Shown here in pieces: positions 1 to 9,137 of a DNA stretch of 64,000 nucleotides. Numbering within the stretch: position 1 is the stretch's first letter; the number at the start of each line of letters is the position of its first letter. Below the pieces are notes generated by a model. It did no database searches. It saw only the letters and a program-made list of their open reading frames with translations, and was not told the origin of the DNA. Both the position numbers and the translations under genes were made by a program. The DNA comes from Nonlabens dokdonensis DSW-6 (lineage in GTDB: Bacteria; Bacteroidota; Bacteroidia; Flavobacteriales; Flavobacteriaceae): contig NC_020156.1 in NCBI RefSeq assembly GCF_000332115.1, positions 248,001 to 312,000 of the forward strand, written 5' to 3'.

Positions 1-1
1 A

Positions 2-178
2 AAAGGAAACTTAGAAAACATTGATGGCGTAGAGATCTACCCTATCATATCATTACTCATATTTTTCATCTTTTTCACTGCTCTTTTCTGGTGGGTTTTC
101 ACTGCCAAAAAGAAACATATAGAAGAGGTAAGTAACATCCCTTTGACTGATGATGCTTCAACTATTAAAGACCTATAA
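2..178 (+). CDS. ccoQ: CcoQ-like small subunit, cbb3 cytochrome oxidase (3' part)
   Basis: The reading frame enters from the left edge and ends with TAA two bases before ccoP. The visible 58 residues show one hydrophobic segment of about 20 residues followed by a basic stretch (AKKKH) and an acidic tail. That is the layout of CcoQ/FixQ, the small single-span subunit that stabilises cbb3-type oxidase in the inner membrane. Tight spacing to ccoP supports this. The start lies outside the window, and a fusion to an upstream subunit (CcoN/CcoO) cannot be excluded because only the end is visible. Confidence 0.75.
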   Translation, partial: KGNLENIDGVEIYPIISLLIFFIFFTALFWWVFTAKKKHIEEVSNIPLTDDASTIKDL

Positions 179-180
179 AC

Positions 181-1161
181 ATGAACAATACAGGATTATT
201 TATAAGAACGATAGCTTTTGCTGTCCTTGGATATTTTTTCTTCAACTGGATAGGCTCCACTGAAGATGCTACGGCATTTGAAAACTTGCCTTGGCTTTGG
301 GTTGTATACGGTGTCATTATATTATTCTACATAGCAGGTGAAGCGAGTCTGGGAGCTCTAAGTAGGGTTCTTTATGCAAGCCTCAAGCCAGATGCACAGA
401 AAAAGTATGATGAGAATATCGCTTTCGCGAAAGCAAACCAATTCAAATGGATCAAAAATATCTACAAAAAATCTTTAGGAAGCAAAGCTGTAGAAGAAGA
501 GCATGAAATTATACTAGATCACAATTATGACGGAATCAAAGAACTAGACAACAATTTACCGCCATGGTGGGTTTACATGTTCTATGCAACCATCCTTTTT
601 GCTGTAGTTTATCTAGTAAGATTTGAAATTTTCAATAATTATGATCAAGATGAAGAATATGAAACTGCAGTTGCAGCAGCTCAAATAGAGATTGATGAAT
701 GGAAAAAAACAGCTAAAAACTTAGTAGATGTAAACACAGTAGTATTGCTAACTGATGCAGCAGATATTAATGCTGGAAAAGTAATTTTTCAATCTAATTG
801 TGTTGCCTGCCATAAAGCAGACGGTGGCGGTGGAATAGGTCCTAATCTTACCGATAGAAACTGGATTCTAGGTGGCGGCATTAAAAATGTATTCAACACC
901 ATTTCTGAAGGTGGAAGATCTGGAAAAGGAATGGTTGCATGGAAGCAAGACCTGAAACCTCTAGAAATGGCACAAGTAGCAAGTTATGTTTTGACATTTG
1001 AAGGAACTACTCCTGCAGAGCCAAAAGCTGCTGAAGGTGAAATATGGACCGATCCAGATGCACCTCAAATAGAAGAGCAAATCAATGAAATTATTACAGA
1101 CTCTCTAGATCATCCAGAGGTAGAAATAGAAGAGCTTAAAGTAGTAACTGATAATAATTAA
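181..1161 (+). CDS. ccoP: CcoP, cbb3 cytochrome c oxidase subunit III
   Basis: This is the cytochrome c subunit that passes electrons to the CcoN/CcoO core of cbb3 oxidase. It has two N-terminal membrane spans (about residues 8-22 and 38-55), then the FixP N-terminal signature around residues 112-146 (ELDNNLPPWWVYMFY) with a third span, then a periplasmic cytochrome c domain. Only one heme site is visible (C207, C210, H211, with a likely Met ligand near residue 250), whereas textbook proteobacterial CcoP is diheme. The segment coding residues 80-85 (IAFAKA) is made by a copy of the dispersed palindrome. It sits three bases after the upstream subunit and eight bases before the cupin gene, so it is cotranscribed. 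Confidence 0.93.
   Translation: MNNTGLFIRTIAFAVLGYFFFNWIGSTEDATAFENLPWLWVVYGVIILFYIAGEASLGALSRVLYASLKPDAQKKYDENIAFAKANQFKWIKNIYKKSLGSKAVEEEHEIILDHNYDGIKELDNNLPPWWVYMFYATILFAVVYLVRFEIFNNYDQDEEYETAVAAAQIEIDEWKKTAKNLVDVNTVVLLTDAADINAGKVIFQSNCVACHKADGGGGIGPNLTDRNWILGGGIKNVFNTISEGGRSGKGMVAWKQDLKPLEMAQVASYVLTFEGTTPAEPKAAEGEIWTDPDAPQIEEQINEIITDSLDHPEVEIEELKVVTDNN
420..434. repeat. Dispersed palindrome inside ccoP
   Basis: 15 of the 16 bases of CGCTTTCGCGAAAGCG are present; the last base is A. It lies in frame and encodes IAFAKA, in the linker after the second membrane span of CcoP. Confidence 0.85.
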
Positions 1162-1168
1162 TGTAATC

Positions 1169-1468
1169 ATGACACTCAGCGAGATAGAACAAGCATCAAT
1201 ACACTCAGAATTACCTATAGTGAAAAACATTTTTAACACTGATGGATCTTCACTCATTGCAATAGGTATGAAAAGTGGTGCTGTTCTCGATGAACATAAA
1301 GCTCCTTGTAAAGCAAAACTTATGGTCATTAAAGGAGAGATTGATTTTAACACAGCAACAGAAAGTAGACGACTAGCCGTTTATGATAGTTACGACATAC
1401 CGCTTGATGTAACTCATTCTGTTGAGGCATATGAAGATGCCTTATTTCTTCTCATGCTGGAATCTTAA
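1169..1468 (+). CDS. Small cupin-fold protein
   Basis: A 99-residue protein with the rhythm of a single-domain cupin: a GAVLDEHKAP strand-turn near residues 38-47, a central KGEIDF turn, and PLDVTHSVEAYEDALFLLM at the end. The usual metal histidines are only partly present (H43 and H81), so metal binding is uncertain. It is inserted between ccoP and ccoG on the same strand with short spacing. That suggests a role linked to respiration or redox sensing, but no function can be assigned from sequence alone. Confidence 0.72.
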   Translation: MTLSEIEQASIHSELPIVKNIFNTDGSSLIAIGMKSGAVLDEHKAPCKAKLMVIKGEIDFNTATESRRLAVYDSYDIPLDVTHSVEAYEDALFLLMLES

Positions 1469-1481
1469 ATAGATATATCAA

Positions 1482-2903
1482 ATGGCAGACCAAGGTCAAG
1501 ACAATTTTAGAGACACAATAGGAACGCTGGACAAAGAAGGACAGCGCGCTTGGGTATATCCTAAAAAACCAGATGGTAAATGGTATGAATACCGCAAGTA
1601 TGTAAGTTATATTTTACTTGCGTTTCTATTTGCTGCGCCGTTTATTAAAATTAACGGTAATCAGTTTTTAATGTTCAATGTATTAGAACGTAGGTTCAAT
1701 ATTTTTGGATTTCCATTCTGGCCGCAAGACTTCCATTTGTTTGTCATCATGATGATCACGGGAGTGGTTTTTGTCATCTTATTTACTGTGGCCTTTGGAA
1801 GACTATTTTGTGGATGGGTATGCCCTCAAACCATATTTATGGAAATGGTTTTTAGACGTATTGAGTACTGGATCGATGGCGATCGCGGTAAACAAATACG
1901 CCTTGCAAAAATGCCATGGAATGCAGAAAAGATTAAAAAAAGAGTTCTTAAGTGGTTTGTTTTCTTTGTGATCTCATTTTTAATAGCCAATGTTTTTCTT
2001 GCCTATTTGATAGGTAGCGATCAATTGATACGTTACATCACAGATGGACCTATAAAACAGCTCAGCACATTTATTTCTCTGCTCATATTTACCGGTGTTT
2101 TTTACTTCGTTTTTGCATGGTTTAGAGAACAAGTTTGCATCATTGCCTGTCCATATGGTAGGCTTCAAGGTGTATTACTGGATAATAAATCTATTATCGT
2201 TGCCTATGATCATAAAAGAGGTGAAAAAGAAGAAGGTCGCGCAAAATTTAAGAAAAATGAAGAGCGTGCTACAACAGGAAAAGGAGACTGTATTGATTGC
2301 TTTGCTTGCGTTCATGTGTGTCCTACAGGAATAGATATACGTAATGGGACTCAACTAGAATGTGTCAATTGTACCGCATGTATTGATGCGTGTGATAAAA
2401 TGATGGAAGCCGTTGATTTACCTAAAGGTCTTATACGTTATACCAGCGAGGATAACATTGAGAAAAAGGAGAAATTTAAACTTACTCCTAGGCTTAAAGG
2501 TTACATAGTCGTTTTAGGAATTTTAACCGCAGTTTTAATCGGGATGTTATTCTTACGTAATGACATAGAAGCCAATATATTAAGACTACCTGGCCAACTT
2601 TATGAACACAAAGGTGAATTTAACATCAGTAATGTCTACACCTATAAATTAGTTAATAAAACGGTAGATAACATTGAAAATATTGAGTTCAAATTACTTT
2701 CTCATAAAGGAACAATTCAACTTGTTTCTCAAGATAAATTTACTGTAGAAGGACAAGGCCTTTCAGAAGGAACTTTGTTTATAGAAATAGATTCTCGTGC
2801 TTTAAGTGGTGATAAAGATCGCGTAGAAATAGGAATTTATAGCGATGGTGATTTGATTGAGACTACCACAACTGCATTTCTAGGACCACGTAGCTTTAAT
2901 TAG
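1482..2903 (+). CDS. ccoG: CcoG, cbb3 oxidase accessory ferredoxin-like protein
   Basis: A 473-residue membrane-bound iron-sulfur protein of the CcoG/FixG/RdxA family, which reduces copper during assembly of the cbb3 CuB centre. It has several membrane spans (about 41-56, 85-105, 158-176, 195-213), a CGWVCP motif at 110-115, a second membrane-side CIIACP motif at 219-224, and two 4Fe-4S cysteine sets at 270/273/276/280 and 294/297/300/304. A further span near 340-357 is followed by a C-terminal Ig-like periplasmic domain. Its length and order match the family, and its place between ccoP and the fixH gene is the standard cco layout. Confidence 0.95.
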   Translation: MADQGQDNFRDTIGTLDKEGQRAWVYPKKPDGKWYEYRKYVSYILLAFLFAAPFIKINGNQFLMFNVLERRFNIFGFPFWPQDFHLFVIMMITGVVFVILFTVAFGRLFCGWVCPQTIFMEMVFRRIEYWIDGDRGKQIRLAKMPWNAEKIKKRVLKWFVFFVISFLIANVFLAYLIGSDQLIRYITDGPIKQLSTFISLLIFTGVFYFVFAWFREQVCIIACPYGRLQGVLLDNKSIIVAYDHKRGEKEEGRAKFKKNEERATTGKGDCIDCFACVHVCPTGIDIRNGTQLECVNCTACIDACDKMMEAVDLPKGLIRYTSEDNIEKKEKFKLTPRLKGYIVVLGILTAVLIGMLFLRNDIEANILRLPGQLYEHKGEFNISNVYTYKLVNKTVDNIENIEFKLLSHKGTIQLVSQDKFTVEGQGLSEGTLFIEIDSRALSGDKDRVEIGIYSDGDLIETTTTAFLGPRSFN

Positions 2904-2944
2904 CCACAAGATTCTAGTACGAGTTGAGGTGGTAGTTGTCATTC

Positions 2945-2960
2945 CGCTTTCGCGAAAGCG
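2945..2960. repeat. Dispersed palindrome CGCTTTCGCGAAAGCG
   Basis: A perfect 16-bp copy in the gap between ccoG and the small cysteine-rich gene, inside an otherwise compact operon. Confidence 0.95.
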
Positions 2961-2981
2961 AGATACTTAAAAAAGTTACAT

Positions 2982-3119
2982 ATGAAATCAGAAGAAAAAG
3001 ACGATTGCTGCAACGGTTGCCAAAACGGACAGCCTGGAAAAAACCCTTCTTGTCAAGCAAAATTGATGATAGAAGAATTAAATAGAAAAAAGGAACTTAT
3101 TAAAAATATGACATCATGA
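2982..3119 (+). CDS. 45-residue cysteine-rich small protein in the cco operon
   Basis: ATG at 2982 opens a 45-codon frame that overlaps the fixH start by four bases (ATGA). That overlap is good evidence that it is translated. The product is hydrophilic and has a Cys-rich head (DDCCNGCQNG, plus a fourth Cys after PGKNPS), followed by a helical Lys/Glu-rich tail. The CC-x2-C pattern suggests metal binding, plausibly copper or zinc given the neighbouring copper-oxidase assembly genes. I do not recognise a named family. Confidence 0.62.
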   Translation: MKSEEKDDCCNGCQNGQPGKNPSCQAKLMIEELNRKKELIKNMTS

Positions 3120-3562
3120 AATGGAATTGGGGTAAAGGAATTGTGTTAGGTATGCTAGCATTCATGGGGTTTATACTATACATGGTGATTACCATGAGCG
3201 TAGATAAAAATTACAGTCACGATCTTGTTACCGAAGAATATTATGCTAAAGAAATGGTTTATCAAACTGAAATAGATGCCGAGAAAAACTTAAATGGACT
3301 CAACGAGAAAATAAGTGGTCAAAAGACGGAAGATGGCTGGTTATTAAAATTTCCAACAGAGTTGACTAACGAAAACGCTACCGGTAAAATAGCTTTATAT
3401 CGACCTTCTAACCAGAAATTGGATTTTGAAATACCTATGAATTTAATAAACTCTCAAGTAGTAATACCTAAAAAGAACCTTATTGAGGGTCGCTGGAATA
3501 TTACCATAGACTTTCAATATGGAGGAAAGGACTATTTGTACAAAAAAGAAATAGTATATTAA
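3116..3562 (+). CDS. ccoH: FixH/CcoH family protein
   Basis: A 148-residue single-span membrane protein: N-terminal KWNWGKGIVLG, then one transmembrane helix (about residues 8-27), then VDKNYSHDLVTEEYYAKE, which is the diagnostic FixH segment, and a small periplasmic beta domain. FixH/CcoH stabilises the assembling cbb3 oxidase together with the copper ATPase. It overlaps the gene before it by four bases and the gene after it by one base (TAATG), so it is translationally coupled on both sides. Confidence 0.88.
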   Translation: MKWNWGKGIVLGMLAFMGFILYMVITMSVDKNYSHDLVTEEYYAKEMVYQTEIDAEKNLNGLNEKISGQKTEDGWLLKFPTELTNENATGKIALYRPSNQKLDFEIPMNLINSQVVIPKKNLIEGRWNITIDFQYGGKDYLYKKEIVY

Positions 3563-4269
3563 TGTTATACTCTGCCATCATATTAGGATTATTGGGTAGT
3601 TTCCATTGTGTGGGAATGTGCGGTCCTATTGCATTTATGCTTCCTCTGGATCGCGTAAATAGATGGAAGAGAACTTTACAATTAGTAAGCTATCATTTTG
3701 GCCGGATTCTCACCTATTCTTTGTTAGGTCTTTTATTTGGGATTGCTGGTAATACTTTTCACTTTTTTGGAATACAGCAGCAATTATCGATTGCCATAGG
3801 GATTATCATGATCTTAACTATTATTACACCTACGCATATCACTAGTAAATACAGTCTTACAAGACCTATTTATAAACTGGTTAGTAAAGTGAAGAGTGCT
3901 TTAGGAGCTGAACTTAAGAAGAAAGATCCAGAAACTTTTTTTATTATAGGTTTTCTTAATGGACTTCTTCCTTGCGGGCTAGTATATATGGCCGTTTTTG
4001 GAGCTATTGCCCTAGGTGAGCCGTTACAAAGTAGTTTATACATGGCGTTATTTGGTCTGGGAACAGTTCCCTTAATGACTACTGCCATCTATTTAGGTAA
4101 TTTCTTAACAGGCAAAGTTAAACAACGTATTCTTAAAGCCGTACCGTATGTAGTAGTAGCTATAGGTATATTATTTATTTTGAGAGGTTTGGGATTAAAC
4201 ATTCCATATCTATCTCCTTCAAATATGGTAACGGTGGAACAAGTTTCATCACAATACGACTGTCATTAA
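3562..4269 (+). CDS. SafE/DsbD-like membrane protein (TauE/SafE or UreH type)
   Basis: A 235-residue protein with about six membrane spans. It begins GLLGSFHCVGMCGP, the CxxxC-bearing first helix typical of the DsbD_2/UreH-like family found next to cco genes. A second conserved segment, GFLNGLLPCGLVYMA, lies near residue 130. These proteins move thiols or metals across the inner membrane. In cbb3 clusters they are thought to help copper supply to the oxidase, which is inference here. It is translationally coupled to fixH. A short hydrophilic tail ends in DCH. Confidence 0.82.
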   Translation: MLYSAIILGLLGSFHCVGMCGPIAFMLPLDRVNRWKRTLQLVSYHFGRILTYSLLGLLFGIAGNTFHFFGIQQQLSIAIGIIMILTIITPTHITSKYSLTRPIYKLVSKVKSALGAELKKKDPETFFIIGFLNGLLPCGLVYMAVFGAIALGEPLQSSLYMALFGLGTVPLMTTAIYLGNFLTGKVKQRILKAVPYVVVAIGILFILRGLGLNIPYLSPSNMVTVEQVSSQYDCH

Positions 4270-4293
4270 AATCAACTTCTAAAATATAAAATT

Positions 4294-4440
4294 ATGAATT
4301 TAACAACATCACTTCCTTTAGTAAACTGGGGCATGGGCGTTATAATAATCGGCGTGTTTGCAATAGTATGTATTGCAATGGCATGGATCGTTTATAATAT
4401 GGCAAACAGCGATAAAGAAAAAGCAAAAGACAGCGAGTAA
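4294..4440 (+). CDS. 48-residue single-span membrane protein
   Basis: ATG at 4294 opens a 48-codon frame starting 24 bases after the SafE-like gene and ending 45 bases before a strong terminator. It is therefore the last gene of the cco operon. It has a short polar head, one membrane helix (about residues 12-35, GMGVIIIGVFAIVCIAMAW) and a charged tail (DKEKAKDSE). Its size and topology recall CcoS-type or other small oxidase accessory proteins, but no residue identifies the family. Confidence 0.6.
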   Translation: MNLTTSLPLVNWGMGVIIIGVFAIVCIAMAWIVYNMANSDKEKAKDSE

Positions 4441-4485
4441 ACTTTATACTAAAAACTCCATAACTATTTACTCCAATTGAGTAAC

Positions 4486-4526
4486 AAAAAACCTCCTTGA
4501 AAGCTGCGCTTTCAAGGAGGTTTTTG
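4486..4526 (+). terminator. Terminator of the cco operon
   Basis: A perfect inverted repeat (ACCTCCTTGAAAG with its complement, tri-base loop) followed by a T-run, placed just after the last cco gene. Confidence 0.9.
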
Positions 4527-4606
4527 TTGTTAATGATCGTGAATTCGATGTAAAAAAGTCTGCAATTATATATTAATCAATAAGATAATAAATAAGGAGT
4601 TGAGAG

Positions 4607-4680
4607 GTCAGTTTGAGCGCAGTCGAAAACGAGAAAATATAGTAAGTATATAAACAGTCTCGACTGCGCTCGACTTGACA
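4607..4680. repeat. Interspersed inverted repeat, TGAGC/TCGA family
   Basis: Two arms (about 4607-4632 and 4656-4680) form an imperfect inverted repeat around a 25-base AT-rich centre. Each arm carries a GTCA..TGAGC.CAGTCGA-type core. The left arm resembles single arms at 21141-21164 and 52253-52275, so this is a REP-like dispersed element. Together with the terminator it accounts for most of the gap before hemN; I see no gene here. Confidence 0.7.
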
Positions 4681-4760
4681 ATTCTGTTAATGTTTGAGGA
4701 TCAGTAATTTATTTATGACCTTAGGTCGAACTCACGTTATTCTACAGGCTATCACATTCT

Positions 4761-6125
4761 TTAAACGGTCATTGAAAATAACTGAGTCTCTGGTTTATTG
4801 CGTTGTAATCTTAAATCAAAAGGCAAACAAACATTTCTAACGTAAGGACGTCCTTTTTCTGTTACTAAGAGTTGATTACTTTTTATTTCTATAAGCTCAT
4901 CTTTTTCTAACTCGATAAGACTCAATAGCACGTCTGGCAGCTCATTAAAATATAGGTCATCATCTTGCCATGAAGTCTCAAACCTGCACATTAAGTTCAA
5001 AATATGTTTGCGTATGATTAAATCTTCTTCAGTTAATAAATGTCCTCGATAAACTGGTAACTCGCTTTTTTCTACTAGACTTTGATACTCATCAATGTTT
5101 TTTACGTTTTGGGCAAAACTATACCAGGAATCACTGATAGAAGAAACTCCTAGCCCTATCATCACCTGCGTATTGCTGGAATTATATCCCATAAAATTGC
5201 GGTGTATAGTTCCGTTTTGTTGGGCTTGATATAGAGAATCGGTTTTGAGCGCATAATGATCCATACCTATTTCTACATATCCAGCTTCATCAAGCAACTT
5301 CTTCCCTATCTCGTATTGCTGCCTTTTTACCGCAGCAGTAGGAAGGTCTTCATCTTTAAAACCTCGTTGCCCATTTCCTTTGATCCATGGCACATGCGCA
5401 TAGCTGTAAAATGCAATACGATCTGGTAAAAGCTCTATAGTACGCTCAATCGTATGAATGACATTATCAATAGTCTGAAAAGGTAAACCGTAAATAATAT
5501 CATGCCCTACAGATGTATATCCAGCCTTTCTTGCGTTATTAGTAGCAGCTTGCACCTTTTCAAAAGGTTGTACTCGATTAATAGCTATCTGTACCGATAA
5601 ATTATAATCTTGAACACCATAACAAACTCGATTAAAACCTAGTTGATGTAATGTTTCTAGATGCTCGAGCGTCGTATTGTTAGGATGCCCTTCAAAGCTG
5701 AATTCTACGTTCTCAGCACGATCAGCTAATTTGAAAATCTCATTAATCAAATATTCTAAATTTGATGAAGAGAAAAACGTAGGTGTTCCTCCACCTAAGT
5801 GAATTTGCTTGATTCTAGGTTTGTCAGAAAAGAGCGCCACATATAGTCTGAGTTCTTTTATTACAGATTCTAGATAAGGAACTTCTACCTTATGATTTTT
5901 TGTGATGCGCTTATTACAACCGCAAAACGTACACATACTCTCACAAAAAGGCAAATGAATGTAAAGGCTTATTCCTTCTTTGGAATTACTTTCTTTAAAA
6001 CTCTTTTGAAGAGAATCTTTCCAGCTAGAAACAGAAAAGCTATCCTGATCCCAATAAGGAACTGTAGGATAGCTTGTATATCGTGGTCCAGCTACATTAT
6101 ATTTAGAAATGAGCGAGTCACACAT
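4761..6125 (-). CDS. hemN: HemN, oxygen-independent coproporphyrinogen III oxidase
   Basis: A radical-SAM enzyme that decarboxylates coproporphyrinogen III to protoporphyrinogen IX when oxygen is low. At 454 residues it is full length. It starts with the family signature NVAGPRYTSYPTVP. The CxxxCxxC cluster is at C61, C65 and C68 followed by GC, as expected of true HemN rather than HemW. LGGGTPTF is the SAM-binding glycine motif. A neighbouring cbb3 (low-oxygen) oxidase operon fits microaerobic heme supply. The ATG at 6125 is directly preceded by the small membrane gene on the same strand, only five bases away. Confidence 0.95.
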   Translation of the reverse strand: MCDSLISKYNVAGPRYTSYPTVPYWDQDSFSVSSWKDSLQKSFKESNSKEGISLYIHLPFCESMCTFCGCNKRITKNHKVEVPYLESVIKELRLYVALFSDKPRIKQIHLGGGTPTFFSSSNLEYLINEIFKLADRAENVEFSFEGHPNNTTLEHLETLHQLGFNRVCYGVQDYNLSVQIAINRVQPFEKVQAATNNARKAGYTSVGHDIIYGLPFQTIDNVIHTIERTIELLPDRIAFYSYAHVPWIKGNGQRGFKDEDLPTAAVKRQQYEIGKKLLDEAGYVEIGMDHYALKTDSLYQAQQNGTIHRNFMGYNSSNTQVMIGLGVSSISDSWYSFAQNVKNIDEYQSLVEKSELPVYRGHLLTEEDLIIRKHILNLMCRFETSWQDDDLYFNELPDVLLSLIELEKDELIEIKSNQLLVTEKGRPYVRNVCLPFDLRLQRNKPETQLFSMTV

Positions 6126-6130
6126 ATATT

Positions 6131-6418
6131 TTAAAATATAAAATTAAAAATCGCTAAAACCGAACAAATACTCACACTTGCAATCACCGCTTTTAAAACT
6201 AAAGCAGGCTTTTGAACTGTTAAAATAGATGCGAGAACTGTGGTACATGATATTACAATTGCAAAAATTTGTATAAAATGTAAGATGCCGCTACCATTTT
6301 GAAAAACAGACATCACTGTTAATCCTCCTAGACAGGTGCAAACGATAATCGCGGTAGAAGCATAAAGCATAAAATGTTCTTGCCAGTCTTTTTCTAATTT
6401 TAAATATGCAGTACTCAT
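6131..6418 (-). CDS. Small three-span membrane protein upstream of hemN
   Basis: 95 residues with three predicted membrane helices (about 17-38, 46-66 and 74-94) and a short charged head (KLEKDWQEHF). It ends five bases before hemN and is certainly cotranscribed with it. I do not recognise the family; a link to heme or respiratory metabolism is inferred only from position. Confidence 0.7.
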   Translation of the reverse strand: MSTAYLKLEKDWQEHFMLYASTAIIVCTCLGGLTVMSVFQNGSGILHFIQIFAIVISCTTVLASILTVQKPALVLKAVIASVSICSVLAIFNFIF

Positions 6419-6527
6419 AACTTATTGTTTTAATTATTATGGTACAAATTTAGAAGTACATGCAAGCTTCAAACGATGACTTTTGTCAGCTATTGATTTT
6501 AAATAAAAAATAAGATGTTGTTGATCT

Positions 6528-6543
6528 CGCTTTCGCGAAAGCG
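6528..6543. repeat. Dispersed palindrome
   Basis: A perfect copy of CGCTTTCGCGAAAGCG in the divergent region between the hemN operon and the carboxypeptidase gene. Confidence 0.95.
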
Positions 6544-6663
6544 GGAATCATATCAATTTAAGTAAAGTACCTAAAATGGTTATCAGATCAAATACACAGC
6601 AAACGAGCCAAAAGGTGGTTGAATTTTCGAATTGCAGTATATTAGCCCAGTAAATTATATTTT

Positions 6664-9090
6664 ATGAAATCTTGGTTAGCGGTTGTAGTGTGTTTAGTTT
6701 CTTTGATTTGTTGGGGTCAACAAGAAATGTATCACAGAGCAAAAATTTATTACAATTCTTACGAACAATTTTCTCAAATTCAGGAAGCTGGCGTAACACT
6801 AGATCATGGTTATCATAAAAAAAACACCTCTTTTGAATCAGACTTTTCTGTAAGTGAGTTGCAAATTTTATCTTCTTTAGGTATTTCCTATGATATCACT
6901 ATAAATGATGTGAAACAGTTCTATCTAGATCAAAATGATCCTAATAGTCCTAGATATATTGGACCTAAAGCTACTTTAAAAAATGCACGATGTTCCAGCG
7001 CATCAGGACAAATAAATTATACAACTCCACAAAATTACAATCAAGGAAGTATGGGTGGCTTTCTTACCTATTCTGAGATGCTGCAAGAATTGGACGATAT
7101 GTATGTTTATTCTCAAGCAAACAATCTGAACATTATCACTCCACGAGCAGATAATATAAATCCTAGTAATCCTAATGATTTAGTAACTAGTGAAGGCCGT
7201 TACCAGCAATGGGTGAAAATATCAGATAATCCAAGTGCCACAGAGATGGCTGAACCACAAATCCTTTATACCGCAATTCACCATGCTCGTGAGCCAGCAT
7301 CTATGCAACAGCTTATCTTTTTTATGTGGTACCTATTAGAAAACTATAGCACCGATCCAGATATACAGGCGATAGTTAATAACACCGAATTATATTTTAT
7401 ACCTGTTCTCAATCCCGACGGATACGTGTATAATGAAACCATAAGCCCTAACGGCGGTGGCTTATGGCGCAAAAACAGACGTGGCGGCTACGGAGTAGAT
7501 CCTAACAGAAATTACAGTTACATCACACCGCAAGGAAATGAAGTATGGAACACAGCAGGAACTTCGGCAAATCAAACTGGTGAAACCTATGCAGGAACAG
7601 CACCATTTAGTGAACCAGAGACGAGAGCAGTGCGTTATTTTGTAGAAAGTCATGATTTTAAAATGGCTCTCAATAATCATACGTTTAGTGAGTTGTTGTT
7701 GTATCCTTTTGGTTATGCAGACAACAGACCAACTAATGAAGACGCTTTATTTCAAAACATCTCTGAGGTCATGGTTTCTCAAAACGGCTATACCAACCAG
7801 ATAAGTGCTGACTTGTATCCTGCCGCCGGTGATAGTGATGATTTTATGTATGGTATGCTCTCTACAACAACAGGCGCAACTAGAGAAAAGGTCTATGCAA
7901 TGACGCCAGAGATAGGCTCTTCTTTTTGGCCTGCCGCAAGTCAAATAGAAGGAATTTGTAAAGAAATGATGTTTCATAATATTACCGCAGCGCAACTAGT
8001 AGGTAATTATGGAAAATTAATTGATGAATCTCCTCAAAGAATAGCAACTACTGCTTTGAATATTCCCTTTAGTTTGACTCGACTGGGACTTGAAAATCAA
8101 GGAACTTTTACGGTAAGAATTCAACCCATAAGTACTAATATAACAAGTGTAGGGAATCCTAAAACCTTTAATAACTTGAGCCTTAACCAAGTGGTTACAG
8201 ACGCTATAACAATGAACTTGAGTAGTACCATTCAATCTGGAGATATAGTAACCTATGAAATTATTTTGAATAATGGATTGTACGATACTACTCAAACTAT
8301 CAACAAAGTATATGGAGACTTCAATTCTATATTTGAAGAAAATGTAGCAAATTCCAACAACTGGCAATTGAATGGTTGGGGAATTTCTACCACAGAGTTT
8401 GTTTCTCCTTCACAATCTTTTACAGATTCTCCAGCAGGAAACTACGGTAATAATCAGAATAAGTCTATTATTCTTAATAATGCTAATAGAATAGACTTGA
8501 CTTCTAGCTCGCTGCTAGAGGCAAATCTTACTTTTCATGCAAAATGGAATATCGAGAATAATTATGATTATGTACAAGTAGAAGTCTCTATCGACAATGG
8601 ATCTTCATGGATCCCACAATGTGGTAATTTTACTAATACTGGTGTGAGCACACAACCAGCAAACGGACAACCGCTTTATGATGGTATGCAATCTAGTTGG
8701 GTAGAAGAAAATATAAATTTAAGTGATTATTTGGGACAACAAATTCTGGTGAGATTTCAAATGGTAACCGATCAAAGTGTCACTGAAGATGGCTTCTATT
8801 TTGATGACCTTAAAATCGAAGTGATAGACACTACCGCAAGTGCAAGCGGTAATGATCTAGATAAATTAGTAAACATCTACCCTAATCCAGTACAAAACAC
8901 TCTTTTTGTGCGCACATCTTTAGAGCGATTTAATGTTAGTATTTATAACGTTCAAGGTCAGCAACTCTATTCTAACTTCTCAAACAAGCCTAATTTAGAA
9001 CTAGATTATTCCAGCTATACTTCTGGTATTTATTTTTTGAATATCTCTACAGATGATTCTTCAAAGACATTTAAGGTTTTGAAGGAGTAA
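6664..9090 (+). CDS. Secreted M14 zinc carboxypeptidase with T9SS sorting tail
   Basis: 808 residues. A signal peptide (about 1-19, ending CWGQ) is followed by a propeptide-like region and the M14 carboxypeptidase domain at roughly 120-450. Zinc ligands are H207 and E210 in HHAREP and H339 in LNNHTF. The substrate-binding NPDGY and DPNRNY motifs are present, and the catalytic glutamate is E416 in TPEIGSSFWP. Two beta-sandwich regions follow, including a MAM/jelly-roll-like part near 600-715. The last 75 residues (LVNIYPNPVQN ... KVLKE) are a type IX secretion sorting domain, so the protein is exported or surface-anchored. It digests extracellular peptides from the C-terminus. Confidence 0.93.
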   Translation: MKSWLAVVVCLVSLICWGQQEMYHRAKIYYNSYEQFSQIQEAGVTLDHGYHKKNTSFESDFSVSELQILSSLGISYDITINDVKQFYLDQNDPNSPRYIGPKATLKNARCSSASGQINYTTPQNYNQGSMGGFLTYSEMLQELDDMYVYSQANNLNIITPRADNINPSNPNDLVTSEGRYQQWVKISDNPSATEMAEPQILYTAIHHAREPASMQQLIFFMWYLLENYSTDPDIQAIVNNTELYFIPVLNPDGYVYNETISPNGGGLWRKNRRGGYGVDPNRNYSYITPQGNEVWNTAGTSANQTGETYAGTAPFSEPETRAVRYFVESHDFKMALNNHTFSELLLYPFGYADNRPTNEDALFQNISEVMVSQNGYTNQISADLYPAAGDSDDFMYGMLSTTTGATREKVYAMTPEIGSSFWPAASQIEGICKEMMFHNITAAQLVGNYGKLIDESPQRIATTALNIPFSLTRLGLENQGTFTVRIQPISTNITSVGNPKTFNNLSLNQVVTDAITMNLSSTIQSGDIVTYEIILNNGLYDTTQTINKVYGDFNSIFEENVANSNNWQLNGWGISTTEFVSPSQSFTDSPAGNYGNNQNKSIILNNANRIDLTSSSLLEANLTFHAKWNIENNYDYVQVEVSIDNGSSWIPQCGNFTNTGVSTQPANGQPLYDGMQSSWVEENINLSDYLGQQILVRFQMVTDQSVTEDGFYFDDLKIEVIDTTASASGNDLDKLVNIYPNPVQNTLFVRTSLERFNVSIYNVQGQQLYSNFSNKPNLELDYSSYTSGIYFLNISTDDSSKTFKVLKE

Positions 9091-9100
9091 ATGTTAGTAA

Positions 9101-9124
9101 ATTTCGCTTTCGCGAAAGCGAAAT
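9101..9124. repeat. Dispersed palindrome, extended to 24 bp
   Basis: The 16-bp core at 9105-9120 is flanked by ATTT and AAAT, which extend the perfect palindrome to 24 bp. It lies between the convergent carboxypeptidase and deoC genes, where it could act as a bidirectional terminator hairpin. Confidence 0.95.
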
Positions 9125-9137
9125 AATAAAACTAAAC

